Shown here in pieces: positions 21,861 to 34,785 of a stretch of DNA of 64,000 bases. Position 1 is the first letter of the stretch. Every line of letters begins with the position of its first letter. The stretch comes from Bettongia penicillata ogilbyi (taxonomy: Eukaryota > Chordata > Mammalia > Diprotodontia > Potoroidae): positions 299,501 through 363,500 of the forward strand of contig JAJHZJ010000752.1 of the NCBI GenBank assembly GCA_023548195.1, given 5' to 3'. The position numbers and the translations under genes were made by a program. Under the pieces are notes generated by a model, which saw only the letters and a program-made list of their open reading frames with translations, was not told where the DNA came from and ran no database searches.

Positions 21861-23579
21861 AAATTAGGTTCCCCAAGGAGCAATGACAAACTATTCTCTT
21901 CAAAGTTTTCTGAGTAACCTGGGGGGATGAAGGTGGAAGTCTCTTACACTGTAGTTTAAGCCATTTCCCAAGGTGCTCCCCAACATCAATCAAAGAATAG
22001 AAGTCTCTTAGTTTATTGCAACACCTTAGTGCACCAAAGAGAGGTATAGCAAAGGAAGAGGTGAAAAAAATCCCCCTAACTAGGATGTACTCTCTCTTCT
22101 TTACATATTCAGTCTCTGGAGAAAATTATTATAAATTTAAAGTCCAATGGTATTAAGGTAGATACATAGGGAGCTCACATGAGGAGACTCCTTTTATGAT
22201 TGATGACTCTGGGAATCTTATTTTTTCCCCTTTAAATACCCATCAATTTTACTTGAGGGAAAGCATAGGACATGAATAATTACAATATGCCACTGCCATT
22301 TGTATTGATAATGCATTTTTGCTTATTGTTAATATAATTTTGGTTATTGATAGGAAGAATTTCCCCACCAAATAATGAGCCTGGGAAGATTTGTAGAAAG
22401 TTCCACATCTTTTGTTAATTTCCTAATGAGGTTCGCAAGGGTTGTGAATTTCTCTGACTTTGAAACGTGTATAAATACTCTGAGGTGCAGTTTTACTTTG
22501 GGGCTTAGTGTTTGGAATAAGGTTTGTGCACCATAGGAGATTCTGGGAAGCCATAAAGCAGCCCCCCAGCTTTGAAAATCCAGATGTTGGTGCTTCCCTC
22601 TCTGGTTACTATGTATATATGTAATGGTCAGACAGTTGGCCTATTAGCATCTGATTCCTTGGCGACCATTATTAGCTCCCTCAGCGAGGACTGGACTTAC
22701 CAGCTTCACTCAGTGTGTTTCAATTCTCTCTCCCCAACTGTTCAGTTTATAAATCCCTTTGATAAGTCTAAATTTTATAAGCCCAGTAAAAACTGGTGAC
22801 TCCAATACACAAAAGCCTGAACCTATCACATCTTCCTGAATTCTAAGACATAATTTCTTACGTTAGGAAAAACATAATCAAGTTTTCATTTTTCCTCACT
22901 TTAAATTTATCAAGTTATCTTTCTTAATAAACCATCTCTGCACAGATTTATCTGTGTATCTATCTGTCTATCTATCTATCTATCTTTGTTTACCCTCTCT
23001 CATCTCTCTATAATATATCTAACCTATCCATCTTACTTCACACATTATATATGTAGGTACAGGTTCATAAGCATATTCATATGGACAGCTGGGTCCTAAT
23101 TATTACAAATATTTAATTCCATGAAGTGGTCAAATTATTCAAATCTGCACTGCATATTTCCCTTGGGCTAGGATCAATTACCATATTTTGTAAAATTATA
23201 ACTTCAAATATGATGAATTTTAAAAAATGCAACCATTTTAGGTGATTCATTACTCATATTAATAAGGACCTCGTTGTATATGTGTAAAACAGAGAAAGAG
23301 ATAGACAAAAAAGTATGTATTAGATATATTTCATTGATATGTGAACCTCACTGTGATAAATTCCATTATCAATGTAGCATTTTTGTGGCACTAGTCACTC
23401 TCTTCTCTTTTCCCCATTTTGAATCTTTGCTGAACTAGTTCATGTGTATTCTGTCCTCCTCTATTGAGTCTCTATCCCACTTGTTGTATCACTGAATATG
23501 CCCTGTCAAACTTCAGCATTAGTGAATTAGATTATAGCTTTCTTTCTCTGATCTATGTCTCACTTTGGTATACTGACTA
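21861..23579. other. Gene-free region; possible LTR-like segment
   Basis: No gene is recognised. A stretch near 22440-22600 has a TATAAATACTC box followed about 70 bp later by a more GC-rich, LTR-like sequence, but I cannot define ends or a family. A short TATC microsatellite lies at 22956-22986. Confidence 0.35.
22956..22986. repeat. (TATC)n microsatellite
   Basis: About seven TATC units with one TGTC interruption. Confidence 0.9.
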
Positions 23580-25110
23580 ATTATTATGAATATTTTTACA
23601 TAATTGCTTTTTTTATTTGTTCTTTAAGCCAAAAGCTATTCAGAAAGTAATTGTTGAATTTCCATTAATGACTATATCTGTTGCTCATATTCCTCTCTTC
23701 ATTATCATTTTTAGTGAATTTTAATGTGTAAAAGGACACATTTGTGATGTTTCCCTTTTTTACATTTATGATTCATATATGTTCACTGAATTGTCATTTT
23801 TTACTGATATGTGGGATGCTGGGATATATTTTTTTTTAACATTTGTATTTAGAAATCACTGTAGGCCCATCAAATTAAAATTTTTCCCATAGTCCATTCA
23901 GTTCTATTTTCCTCCTTTATTTTAGTTAGGATTATATAGTTCTGGAAAATAAGAATTGAAATATGTTAGTATTACTATGCTATTATCAATGATTTTTCAT
24001 TATACTTCACCTAGCTTTTCTCTTATATAGATATAATATATTGAGTGCATATAGTTTTAAATTTGATTTTTCATTTCCTTTATTCCACTAAAAATAATGC
24101 ATGTTTTCAATTTATCTCTCTAGAAATTATCATATTTATTTTTGGTTTCTCTGATATCACAGTTGCAATTTCTGATTTTTAAAGTCCCTTTAAGTATAAT
24201 AAGTTTTGTTTTGTCTTCTCATTTTCACTCTTCATGTGGATGTAAATTTTTGTTTTTTTCTATGCAAGTCTAAATAATTTTGAAGAATTCTAATATTCCT
24301 TTTCATTAAATAATCAATTATTTTTTCTGATGCCTAGTGTCAGTTTTCTAGAATTATTGTTAGGGACTATCAGCCAGTGTCCCTTGCTCTTTACAATATG
24401 ATATTCTTTAGTTTCTTTTTTTTGTAAGTTCAAATAAGTTCAAAGTCATCCTTTTTAATTCAGATTCATTCTCCCGTAAAACTGAAAAATTTTTTTCTTT
24501 CCTTCTTCCTTGCAAAAAACTTCTTCTTAGATTAGTATTTCCAAAAGTTAACTAAGTGTTCCTTGTTGAATTAAACTTAGAGTTTCTTTCTACTTATATT
24601 CCACCATGTGTCACAATCTATATTTTGCAATCTGCTTCTCATATTTCTGAGAAATTTCTTTCTGTATTGTTCAAACAATATGTTCTAGTATTGTTTTAAT
24701 GATTTGTCTAGAGCATTGACCTGTAGATTATTTTAAATTCCATATTAAAGTTTAATTTTTACTGTTTTATGGATCTTAAATGTGTTCTTCTACTTGTTAT
24801 TTTTTGTTCCACTTTTTCCAGTTTTATCATTCTTTTTCAAAAAACAAAAAACTTATGGATAATATATTTATCTTTTTTTATTTGTTACCTAAGACTTGTT
24901 TATTTTAACCTAAATAATTCTATTATCTTTCTTCATTTTCTGATTTAATTTTATTCTTTAATTATCCTTCTTACATTTAAGGGAACTTCTGGGAACTGTT
25001 CCATTGTTGTTTTATTTTCATAACCCTTCAACTCAATTTACTTTATGATAAGGTATTTTTGTTCATTTTCTCTCCATTCATTTTTGTCTTTATCAATCAC
25101 TTTATTGTTT
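23580..25110 (-). mobile_element. Very old L1 body (ORF2 5' part to ORF1), minus strand
   Basis: The sequence is strongly T-rich on the plus strand. It follows the order of the L1 minus-strand endonuclease region seen at 39040-39930 (a CAGTCATTC-like segment, a GCCATGTAC-like segment, the CAGTTCTATTTTCCTCC-like segment near 23900, and the AAGTATAATA segment near 24190). T-rich sequence with periodic TTTTTC and TTCATTTT blocks follows, as expected of an antisense coiled-coil ORF1. Identity is low by eye, so this is a tentative call based on order and composition. Confidence 0.45.
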
Positions 25111-27339
25111 TTGTTTTTGTTGTTGTTGTATCCTTCATGAAATTGTTCCTCTTTCAACTACTTTTTATTTGTTTTTAGGACCCAGTACTCTGTCTATTGT
25201 CCTTGTCTTTTGTCTGGTATTTCAGACCACCAAAAAGGACAGAGACTTTGTTCTAAAGTTATTATGTCAACTAATTGGGACACTGTGGCAAAGTGCACTC
25301 CTAGAAGTCACAACAAGTTTCCTATTTCTTCCTAAGTCTATATATCTGTTTTCAGTGCTACACTTCTGGATTCCTCTCTACTCTTTATTTTTTCAACAAA
25401 ACGCTGCTCTATTAAATAGTGTTGTTGTACTAACAACAGGATGAATTGACTCCTTGGGACTGGTTTTATTTATGGAGTTCAAATTATCTTGGGAGCAAAG
25501 AACTTCCAGGACTCTATCCTTCAAGTCCCTATTTGGGAAGGTTGGGGTGGAAGGTGGGGAGAACATAAAAAGGGATAGATCCCAGAAACCATTGGCTAAG
25601 GTGGCTATTACAAGAAATATAGGGATAGCACTTACTTTTATAGCAATAGGAGAGAAAAAATAAAATTTACAATGTCAGAAAAAAGAGTTACTTTTTAGTT
25701 AATGTTGCTGTTACTTTCTGGGAAAAATACTTGAGGTGGGTTCTTTCAATTTTCCATTCACTTTCATTGTTGGTGAAGCTTTTTTGTTTTCTTTTGTTTT
25801 TCCTTTTGAAGCTCCTCAATAGCAGTATAAAAGAAAGACCTGCTTTTACGTTACCTCTAACATAGTAACCTTCCAAACTTCCCCTGCAATGATAAATATT
25901 TCAGTGTTATATATAGCCATATGTATCAATATAGTCTTGAGTATGTCTTGGTAAACTTACCCCAAAGTTCATTTTTTGTTTCTTTATGTTCCCTGCATCA
26001 CCTGAAAAGTCAATTTCAAAGCCTAGAATAGGAAGTTGCTTAGTATCATACTCAAAATCTGTTGACTGTTTATATTTCCTTCAGTGACAGAATAATAATA
26101 GATAATTTTCACTCCAATTAAATTTGCCAAAGTATTTTTCAGGAATTTAAACAGTACTGTGCCTTTCACTTGTGATGAGAAAGGCATTAACTTTTCAAAG
26201 CAGTACACTGTGTGCCAACTCTTTAACACATTAATAAATGTAGATTTGGAATTAACAATACTCAAGCTTCAGATAGAAATTAATGTTTTAAATGACTAAA
26301 CAAGCCACTGTTTTTCCATTCTATGAATAAAAATAAGCCAAATCCACATATTTCAAGTTTCCACTATACTGAAAAGTTGCTGACATAAACTGTATTATTT
26401 ATTTTATAACTTCTCAGAATGATGGCTACCTACTACAAGAAAGTTTTTTCGATATATAATGCTTCCTTATTTGTATCTGGTGAGGTTTAATATTGAAAGC
26501 AATCAACCTTTTAAACCTTCTCCTCTTCAGGGAATATACTCAAATTGGAGTCACAATTCAATTGTAAACTGGTCAGGGACAGTACTGATATATGGATTGC
26601 TAAATTGCAAGGTGACAACTTGTGAATTCTTTAGGGAATACCCACTCTTAACTTGCTTTGAATTCTGAGAGTACTTGGTCTAAGCTAGCTCATTATTTAA
26701 AAAGAAAAAAAAACTGACAGGAAAGAAAAATATCCTTTATGGATTGTTCTCATATTGAAGCTAATAGAGAAGATGATCATATTAAAAAAAATGCTAACCT
26801 CAAAGTAGTGTTTAAATACATGAAGCATCCATCACAATAATTAAGGCTTTCATTTGCTGGCTAGATTGCTAGAAAAAGCAAAACACTGTTATTCTTTTTA
26901 ACCTTGTCCCTTCTTGACCGTTATTTTATTTACTCTAAAGATAATCAGAGCAAATATTTGATATATATGGTGTCTATACTTACTAAATACTAGGTACTCT
27001 TACTAGAAATACACCAGATTTTGCCAGCCCCTCCATGGCTAGATTTTCATTAAACTATTCTGGAAAGAAAAAATGATAATAATTTGATGTTCTTAATTTA
27101 AAAGGCCTGTTTTCCCCATTGCATGGGCTATTGTAGGATCAAACATTCTTAGGATCATTATTATACAATGTGTAATTATGTAATATTTTTAATATTGCAG
27201 ACTCTTCCTACTTTATGGAAGTTATAGACTATAATTCGCTAATATTTCTTTTCTTCTCTAAGGGAGAAGAATAATGATCCCATTTTCCTCTCCTATTTAG
27301 TTGACTTATTCACAGACCATAGTTATGTAGGATGTTCTT
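25111..27339. other. Gene-free unique sequence
   Basis: No gene or named repeat is recognised. A 91-residue open frame (25169-25444) with a hydrophobic start has no family features. Confidence 0.45.
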
Positions 27340-27803
27340 TTAATAGGTAAATTAATCAATCAATAAACATTTATTAAAAGCCTACTATGGGCCAGAAACT
27401 CTACTAAATTCTGGAGATTACTAAAAGAGGCAAGAGATAGTCTCAACCCTTAAGAAACTTACAGTATAATGAAGGAGACAAAATGCAAGCACATATATGC
27501 AAAGCAATCTATGTAAAGTATAAATGGAGAATAATTAAAAATGGAAGGCATGTAACTGTGGAGTTGGAGTAGAAAATGGGATTTTAGTTGGGATTTATAT
27601 GCAGTCAGTGAATTCAGTAATCAGAACAGAGAAAAGACAGTTTTTCATAGGAGAAAAGCTATGGAAAATGCAAAGGGACAAGAAGATAGTTTCTTCTTTG
27701 CAGAACACAGTATTTCTGGAAGTAATAATGCACAGTAAAAGGAAATGAGGACTGAGCATATTAGAAAGGTAGGAGCAGACTAGATTACTAAGGGCTTTTT
27801 AAA
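27340..27803 (+). repeat. Ancient interspersed repeat, left part
   Basis: It starts with the AATAAACATTTATTAA motif and 'ctactatgggcca', a 3'-end signature widespread among mammalian CR1/L2- and MIR-related repeats, and continues through 'cttacagtataatgaaggagaca'. The sequence breaks at AAGGGCTTTTTAAA (27790-27803) and its logical continuation is at 41932, on the far side of the 14-kb L1 nest. I do not know the exact family. Confidence 0.6.
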
Positions 27804-28189
27804 AGTTTATTTATTTGTAATTTTCAACATCTACTTCCATAAGTTGTAATCCCCCTCCTTCCCTCCCCAAACACCCTGCAATCTGGTAGAGGCTTTACAT
27901 TTACATTCCTGTTAAACATATTTTTGCACGAGTTATATTGTATAGAAGAACCATAATGAATGGGAGAAACCATGAGAAAGGAGAAAACAAAAAGAAAACC
28001 AAAAATGTAAAAAAAAAAAAAAAATAGCCTGGTCCACTCTGTGTTCAGACTCAATATTTCTTTCTGGGGATGTGAATGGAATTTTCTATCTTGAATTTTT
28101 TTTAATTCTTTCCATCTGGGAATAGCTCTAGGTTCTTCCATTGTTGAGAAGGGCCAAGTCTATCAAAATCATTTATAGCAGGCTGACTG

Positions 28190-29715
28190 TTACTGTGTAC
28201 ATATTGTGCTGGTTCTGCTCCCTTCACTCAGCATCAGTTCCTATAAATTTTTCAAGGTTTTACTGAAGGCTGTCTGTTCATTTCTCATGAAATGTATTCA
28301 CAAAAGTATTCCATTACATTCAAACACCACAACTGTTCAGCCATTCCCCAGTTGATGGGAATTCCCTCAATTTTCAGTTTTTGGCCACTACAAAAAAACT
28401 GCTATAAATATTTTTGTACATATCAGAGATTTTCCCATTTTTATGAACTCTTTGGGATACAGACCTCAGAGCAGTATTTCTGGGTCAAAGGGTATGCACA
28501 TTTTTATTGACCTTTGAGCATAGTTCCAAATTTCTCTCCAGAATGGTTAGATCAGTTCACAGTTCCATCAAAAATGAATTATGATTCCAAATTTCCCACA
28601 TCTTCTCCAACATCTATAATTTTCCAGTTTTTTTCATGTTAGTCAATCTGATGGTTGTGACGTGGTACCATAGGGTTGTATTTGTTTGCATCTCTCCAAT
28701 CAATAGTTACTTAGAGCTTTATACATGACTATAACTTACTTTAATTTATTCCTCTGAAAACTCTGTTCATATCCATTGACCATTTATCAATTGTGGAATG
28801 GCTTTTATGCCTGTAACTCAATTCTGTATATATTTTAGATATGAGGCTGTTATTAGAGAAACTAGTCATAAAAATTTTTCCCAGTTTTCTACTTCTCTCT
28901 TAATCTTAATTATACATTTTGTTTGTACAAAAACTATACAATTTAATGTAAGGAAAACTGCTCATTTTGCATTTCATAATGTTCCCAATCTCTTGTTTGG
29001 TCATAAATTCCCATGTTCTCCATAACTCTGCAGATAAAGATTCTTTGGTCCCCTAACCTGTTTATAGTATCAGTCTTTATATCTAAATTGTGTATGCATT
29101 TGGAATTTTTTTCTTTTTTGGTGTATGGTTGGTCTATGCCCAGTTTCTGCCATACTATTTTCCAGTTTTCCCAGAATTTTTTTTTTTTTTTTTGTCAAAG
29201 AGTGAGTTCTTATGCCAGAAGCTGGAGTCGTTGAGTTTACCATACAGGAGATTTCTATAGTCATTGAACACTGTGTCTTGTGTACCTAGCCTATTCAACT
29301 GATCTGGCCCTCTATTTCTTAGCCAGTACAAAGTATTTTTGATGTTTACTGCTTTATTATACAATTTAAGATCTGGTATAGTGAAGCCACTTTCTCTAGT
29401 ATGTCTTTTCATTAATTCCCTTGATATTGTGGAACATTTGTTCTTCCAGATGAAATTTGACATTGCATTTTTCTAGGTCTACAAAATAACTTTTTGTAGT
29501 TTGAACTGTACAGCAGAATTCTCATTTTTATTATATTAGCTCAGCCTATGCATAACCAACTGATTTGTTTTCAATCATTTAGATCTGACTTCATTAGTGT
29601 GAAAAGTGTTTTGCAGTTGTGTTCATATAGTCTGTAGGTTTGTTTGACAGGTAGATCCCCAAATATTTTATAATGTCTACAGTAACTTTAAATGAAATTT
29701 CCCTTTCTATTTCTT
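28190..29715 (-). pseudogene. L1 ORF2 C-terminal pseudogene of the outer element
   Basis: This is the minus-strand C-terminal portion of ORF2. The 102-residue open frame at 29155-29463 reads MSNFIWKNKCSTISRELMKR, matching the 'FIWKNK' segment conserved after the L1 RT domain. Stops and frameshifts are frequent. Near 29700 the sequence leaves L1 coding sequence and enters the 3' UTR of a second L1, so this is the left edge of an inner insertion. Confidence 0.75.
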
Positions 29716-30683
29716 GTTTTAGTCATTCTTTCATTTATTTATTTGTTTGTCTGTTTGTTTTCAGTGTTCCACAATCACAACAATATAACCTAGATTTTTT
29801 TCTTTCCATCACTACCCCTCTCTTCCCCCCACTTCTCCCCTTCCTCCCCAAGACAGCATCCAATTTTATATAGGTTTTGCACAAACATTCCTATTAAATA
29901 CATTTTCACCATGGTGATGTTGTATAGAAGGTTAAAATGAATGAGAGAAATCATATAACAAACCAAAATGTAATACTAAAAAAAGAAAATAATCTGCTAC
30001 AATCTGTGATTGAAATCCACAATTGTTTCTCTGGATGTGGAAGGCATTTTATCTTAAAAGATCATTGGGAAGTTTTTAAGTCCTTGCATTCCAATGAACT
30101 TCTAAGTGTACCAGAAAAAGTCTTTGCACACTGTGGTTGTGGCTGCATGTAAAGTTCTCCTCGTTTTGCTCCTTTTGCTCAGCATCAGATCACATAAGTC
30201 TTTCCAGGACTCTCTGAAGTTCTCCTGTTCATCATTTCTTATAGCACAATAGTGTTCTATTACATTCAAATATCATAATCCATTCAGTCATTCCCCAATT
30301 GATGGGCATCCCCTTGATTTCCAGTTTTTGGTCACCACGAAGAGTGCTACTATAAATATTTTTATACTTATGGGACCCTTTCTCATTTCTATGATCTCTT
30401 TGTCCCAGAAGCAATATTGCTGGGTCAAACGGTATGCTTATTTTTGTAGTCTCTTGAGCATAGTTCCAAATTGTTCTTCAACAATGAATTAGTGTTCCAA
30501 CTCTCCCACATCTTCTCCAACATTTATTATTTTCCTGTTTTGTTATGTTAGCCAATTTGATAGATGTGATACAGTACCTCAGAGTGGTTTTGATTAGGAT
30601 ATCTCTAATGAATAGTGATTTTTGAGCACAGTCATATGATTATAGATAGCTTTAATACCTTCCTCTGAAACTTTCCTGTTCCC
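29716..30683 (-). mobile_element. Inner minus-strand L1, 3' UTR and ORF2 C-terminus (left part)
   Basis: A second L1 3' end begins here: a TTTATTTATTTG segment, a pyrimidine-rich stretch (29800-29850), and then the same TTGTATAGAAGG and TGAGAGAAA landmarks as at 27940-27980. ORF2 C-terminal sequence follows. It is interrupted at ATCCTTTGATCAT (30684-30696) and resumes at 34786. Its 5' truncation point appears to be near 35108. Confidence 0.75.
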
Positions 30684-30696
30684 ATCCTTTGATCAT

Positions 30697-31666
30697 GGGG
30701 GTGGAGCCAAGATGGAGGAGTGAGAGCAATGGCTCACATAAGCTCTCAGACAAACTCCTTCAGGTACCTCTGAAAGGAGAATCTGACCAAATTTTGGAGG
30801 TGCGGAATCCAGTGGGAGACAGACAGTGACATATTTGGAGCTCAGGTTGTACTGGAAGGTCCACGGGAAGAATCTGTTCCGCGGGAGTGAGCCCACAGTG
30901 CAGAGCGCAGGGTGTCCAGTGCAGTGGAGCAGAAGAGATCAGAGAAACCTGAGTGGCGGGCGGAACCAGAGGAGCAGTACCAAGCACGGCAGACAAGCCA
31001 AACCAAGTCAGTGAGAGCCACCAAGCGCCAGATATCAGTGAAGCAACTCCTGAGACCTTCAGCCCGAAGATCGAACTTCGGTAAGTAACCTACACGAACT
31101 TTTGGGAGCCAGTATGGCAGAGTGATCAGTAAATGCTCTCTCCTCCCCCATTGATGACCATGAAAGAACCATAAAATATTTCCCCAGAAAAATCCCAGAT
31201 CAATAGAAACAGCAGAAGGAGGCCAATAGTCTCATAACACCTGAGACAAGGAAAATAGCTAAGGGGGATTCCTCCTACAGTGGAAGGGGCAAACTGGAAG
31301 GATAGAGGATCCAGGGCAGAGAAAACTTGCACTAGGACCCAGGCAAGCCTCAGCGCCAGGAGAGGAGCCCCAGGAGGCATGGAAACATGCATTAGCATCT
31401 AGGCATGCCTCAGTTGTCCAGGGGAATCAGAAAGACAAGAAGGCATCTGGAATCACCAGCCCCTGAGCCTGCCTTTGCCTCAGTTCAGCTGAGGAGATCT
31501 CCTGTGACCAGACCACCCCTCTCCTGCACTTAACAAGATAAACCCAGGGTTGATCTGGGAAAGACCAAACAAAAACATGCTTTTAGCTTTTTCACACATC
31601 AGCTCAGCAAAAAGTTCTCTAGCTTTGGAGTGAAAGAACCAGAAGCCACAACACTCAATCAACATC
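30697..31666 (+). promoter_or_regulatory. L1 5' UTR, two-box type
   Basis: GAGCCAAGATGGAGG sits at about 30703-30717 and a second GAGCCAGTATGGCAG at about 31106-31120, some 400 bp apart, as in the copy at 213. In the same leader, GGCGGGCGG near 30955 would suit an SP1-type site. This leader contains no long sense open frame. Confidence 0.6.
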
Positions 31667-32748
31667 ATGAACAAGAAAAAGCACAGGACAGAAAGAACCA
31701 TAAAATCTTTCTATGGGGATAAGGACCAAAGCAAAAACACCAAAGAGGTCAGAGCTGAGACTGTACTTCCATCTGAAACTTCAGAAGGGACTATGAGCTG
31801 CTTGCAAGCACACGCAGCTCTCCTGAAATAGCTGAAGAAGGAAATAGAAGATAAACTGGCCAATGATCTTAAAATTATTAAGAAAGAATTCACTGATAAG
31901 AACATCTCTTTGAAAAGGAAAACTGAACAAAGGGAAAAGGAAGTTCAAAAATTAACTGAAGAAAATATCTTCAAAAAAGGGCAAATGGAAAAGGAAGTAC
32001 AAAAATTAACTGGAGAAAATAGCCTCTTAAAAGGAAAAATTGGGCAGATGGAAAAGGAGATGCAAAAGTTAATGGAAGAAAACAATTTGATAAAGATTAG
32101 AACTGGGCAAGTAGAAATGAATGACTCAATGAGACAGTAAGAATCAGTCAAAATCTAAAGAATAAAAAGATAGAAGAAAATGTAAAATATCTAATTGGAA
32201 AAACAACTGACCTGGAAAATAGATCCAGAAGAGAAAACTTAGGAATTACTGGCCTGCCAGAAACCCATGATGGAGAAAAGAGCCTGGACAATATCTTCCA
32301 GGAAATCATCAAGGAAAACTGCCCAGAAGTGCTAGATTCAGAAAGCAAAATAGTCATCGAAAGAATCCACCGTTCCCCTCCTGAAAGGGATCCCAAACTC
32401 AAAACCCCAAGAAATATAGTTGCCAAATTCCGGAGCTATCAAGTGAAGGAGAAAATATTGCAAGCAGCCAGAAAGAAACAATTTAAGTATCAAGGAGATA
32501 CAGTCAGGATTACACAGGACCTTGCAGCTTCTACATTAAAAGATCGAAAGAATTGGAACCCAATATTCCGTAAGGCAAAGGACTTGGGACTACAACCAAG
32601 GATCAACTCCCCAGCATAGTTCAGCATAACATTTCAGGCAAGGAGAAAGTCATTCAACGAAGTAAGGGATTTCCAGAGCTTCCTGACCAAAAGGCCAGAA
32701 CTTAATAGACAACTCGATCTTCAAATGCAGGTCTCAAGAGAATCATAA
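31667..32748 (+). pseudogene. L1 ORF1p pseudogene with three coiled-coil repeat units
   Basis: It starts at ATG 31667 (MNKKKHRTERTIKSFYGDKD). An in-frame TAG at codon 55 (31829-31831) and a TAA at 32138-32140 (C to T in a CAA, judging by the paralogue) break it. A 4-bp loss near 32150 then shifts the frame. The coiled coil contains three recognisable units of the EKEVQKLTEEN type at about 31934, 31988 and 32051. The RNA-binding and C-terminal domains lie at 32200-32620 (SPPERDPKLKTPRNIVAKF). The expected stop is TAA 32746-32748. Confidence 0.87.
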
Positions 32749-33199
32749 AAAGGTAAACGGGGGAGGGAACAACTTGTTACTCAATTGTGCAAATTATTTA
32801 CATCTCTATAAGGGAAGATGATACCTGTTAATCTTGAGAATTGTGCAGCTATTAAGAAATATAAAAGGGATATGTTTAGGGGGAACGGGTATAAAGTAAA
32901 TGATATCATGATAAAAAATATGATTTAAGTATGAGAAGGGATTGTAATAGGAAGTGTGAAAAGGAGGAAGCAGAAAATGGCAAATTACATCACAAGAACA
33001 AGTACAAAATCATAGTAGAGGGAAAGAGGGGAGGGAGATGAGCATTGTGTGAGAGGTACTCTCATCTGATTTGTTTTAAGCACTGAACAATAAACTTAAG
33101 TAGACAATCCTAACTAGCCCTATAGGCAGTAGGAGGGGAAGGGGGAAGAAAGGGGAGGGAGGCTAAAAGGGAGGGAAGAAGCAATAAGAGTAAAGGGGA

Positions 33200-34785
33200 C
33201 ATAGGATAAAGGTCAAAGAATGGAGCAGAATATATTGTGCTTCAGCTGATGTAAGAAAGGCAGGAGTAGCAATCCTAGTCTTAGAGAAAGCAAAAGCAGA
33301 AATAGATCTCATCAAAAGGGATAAGGATGGGAACTATATCCTGCTAAAAGGTACCATAGAACATGAAGCAATATCATTACTAAACATCTATGCTCCAAGT
33401 GTTATAGCATCCAGATTCCTAGAGGAGAGGTTGGGGGAGTTGAAGGAAGAAATTGACAGCAAAACAATACTAGTGGGGAACCTCAGCCTCTCTCTTTCTG
33501 AACTTGATAAATCTAACCTCAAAATAAACAAGAAAGAGGTTAAGGAGGTAAATAAAACTCTAGATAAGGTAGATATGATAGATCTTTGGAGAAAACTGAA
33601 TGGGAATACAAAGGAATATACCTTTTTTTTCAGCGGTACATGGAATATTTACAAAATTTGACCATGTACTAGGACATAAAAATCTCACAATCCAGTGCAG
33701 AAAGGCAAAAATAATCAATGCATCCTTCTCAGATCGTAATGCAATAAAAATTATATGTAATAAATGGTCATGGAAAGATAAAGCAAAAATCAATTGGAAA
33801 CCAAATAATCTAATCCTAAAGAAGGAATGGGTTAAAGAAGAAATCGTAGAAAAAATTCAACAACCTCATTCAAGAGAATGACAATAATGAGACAACCTAC
33901 CAAATCTTATGGGATACTGCAAAAGCAGGTCTTAGGGAAAGTTTTATATCTTTGAATGCCTACATAAATAAAATAGAGAAAGAGGAGATCAATGACTTGA
34001 GCATGCAGCTGAAAAAGCTAGAAAAAGAACAAACTGAAAATCCCCAAGAAAATACCAAATTAGAAATACTGAAAACCAAAGGAGATATTAATAAAATTGA
34101 AATTAAGAAAACTATTGAATTAATAAATAAAACCAGTAGTTGGGTTTATGAAAAAATTAATAAAATTGAAAAACCTTTCATCAATTTGATTAAAAACAAG
34201 AAAGAAGGAAATCAAATTGCTAATATTATAAATGAAAGGGGTGAACTCACCTCCAATGAGGAGGAAATTAAAACAATAATTACAAATTACTTTGCCCAAC
34301 TTTTTGCCCACAAATTCAATAATCTAAATGAGATGGATGAATATTTTAAAAAATACAAATTGTCCAGATTAACAGAAGAGGAAGTTGAATACTTAAACAA
34401 CCCCATCTCAGAAAAAGAAATTGAACAAGCCATCAATGAACTCCCTCGGAAAAAATCTCCAGGACCATGTGGATTCACAAGTGAATTCTATCAAACCTTT
34501 AAAGAATAGTTAATTGCAATACTATATAGATTATTTTTGAAAATTGAGGAAGAAGGAGTCCTCCCAATTTCTTTCTATGATACAAATATGGTTTTGATAC
34601 CCAAACCATGAAGAGATAAAACAGAGAAATAAAATTATAGACTAATTTCTCTAATGAATATAGATGCAAAAATTTTAAACAAGATTTTAGCAAAACGAAT
34701 ACAGCATCTTATCAAGAGAATAATACATTATGATCAGGTAGGCTTCATACCAGGAATGTAGGGCTGGTTCAATATTAGGAAAACT
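33200..34785 (+). pseudogene. L1 ORF2 pseudogene, start deleted, ends within RT
   Basis: Compared with the copy at 2817, about 275 bp covering the ORF2 start and the first endonuclease motifs are missing, with the join near 33200. The endonuclease C-terminal part is present, but its catalytic SDH motif reads SDR (near 33731). A 185-residue open stretch (33952-34509) covers the ORF2 linker and the first RT motif, [16 protein letters not shown]. Past a stop at 34507-34509, IPGM and GWFNIRKT motifs follow. The FADD active-site motif was never included. Confidence 0.88.

Larger units (their letters stand above)
30697..34785 (+). mobile_element. Plus-strand L1 with perfect 13-bp target duplication, 3'-truncated in RT
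   Basis: It is flanked by ATCCTTTGATCAT at 30684-30696 and 34786-34798. It begins GGGGGTGGAGCCAAGATGG and contains the 5' UTR (to 31666), ORF1 (31667-32748), the spacer (to about 33200), and ORF2 lacking its first 280 or so bases but reaching the RT motif GWFNIRKT. It stops there, directly against the duplication, with no 3' UTR and no poly(A) tail. The two segments of host L1 on either side join without loss. Confidence 0.93.

Noticed and set aside
22440..22800. Possible second LTR (TATAAATACTC box)
   Set aside because: A TATA-like box and slightly higher GC are present, but I could not find TG...CA ends, a polyadenylation signal at the right distance or a flanking duplication.
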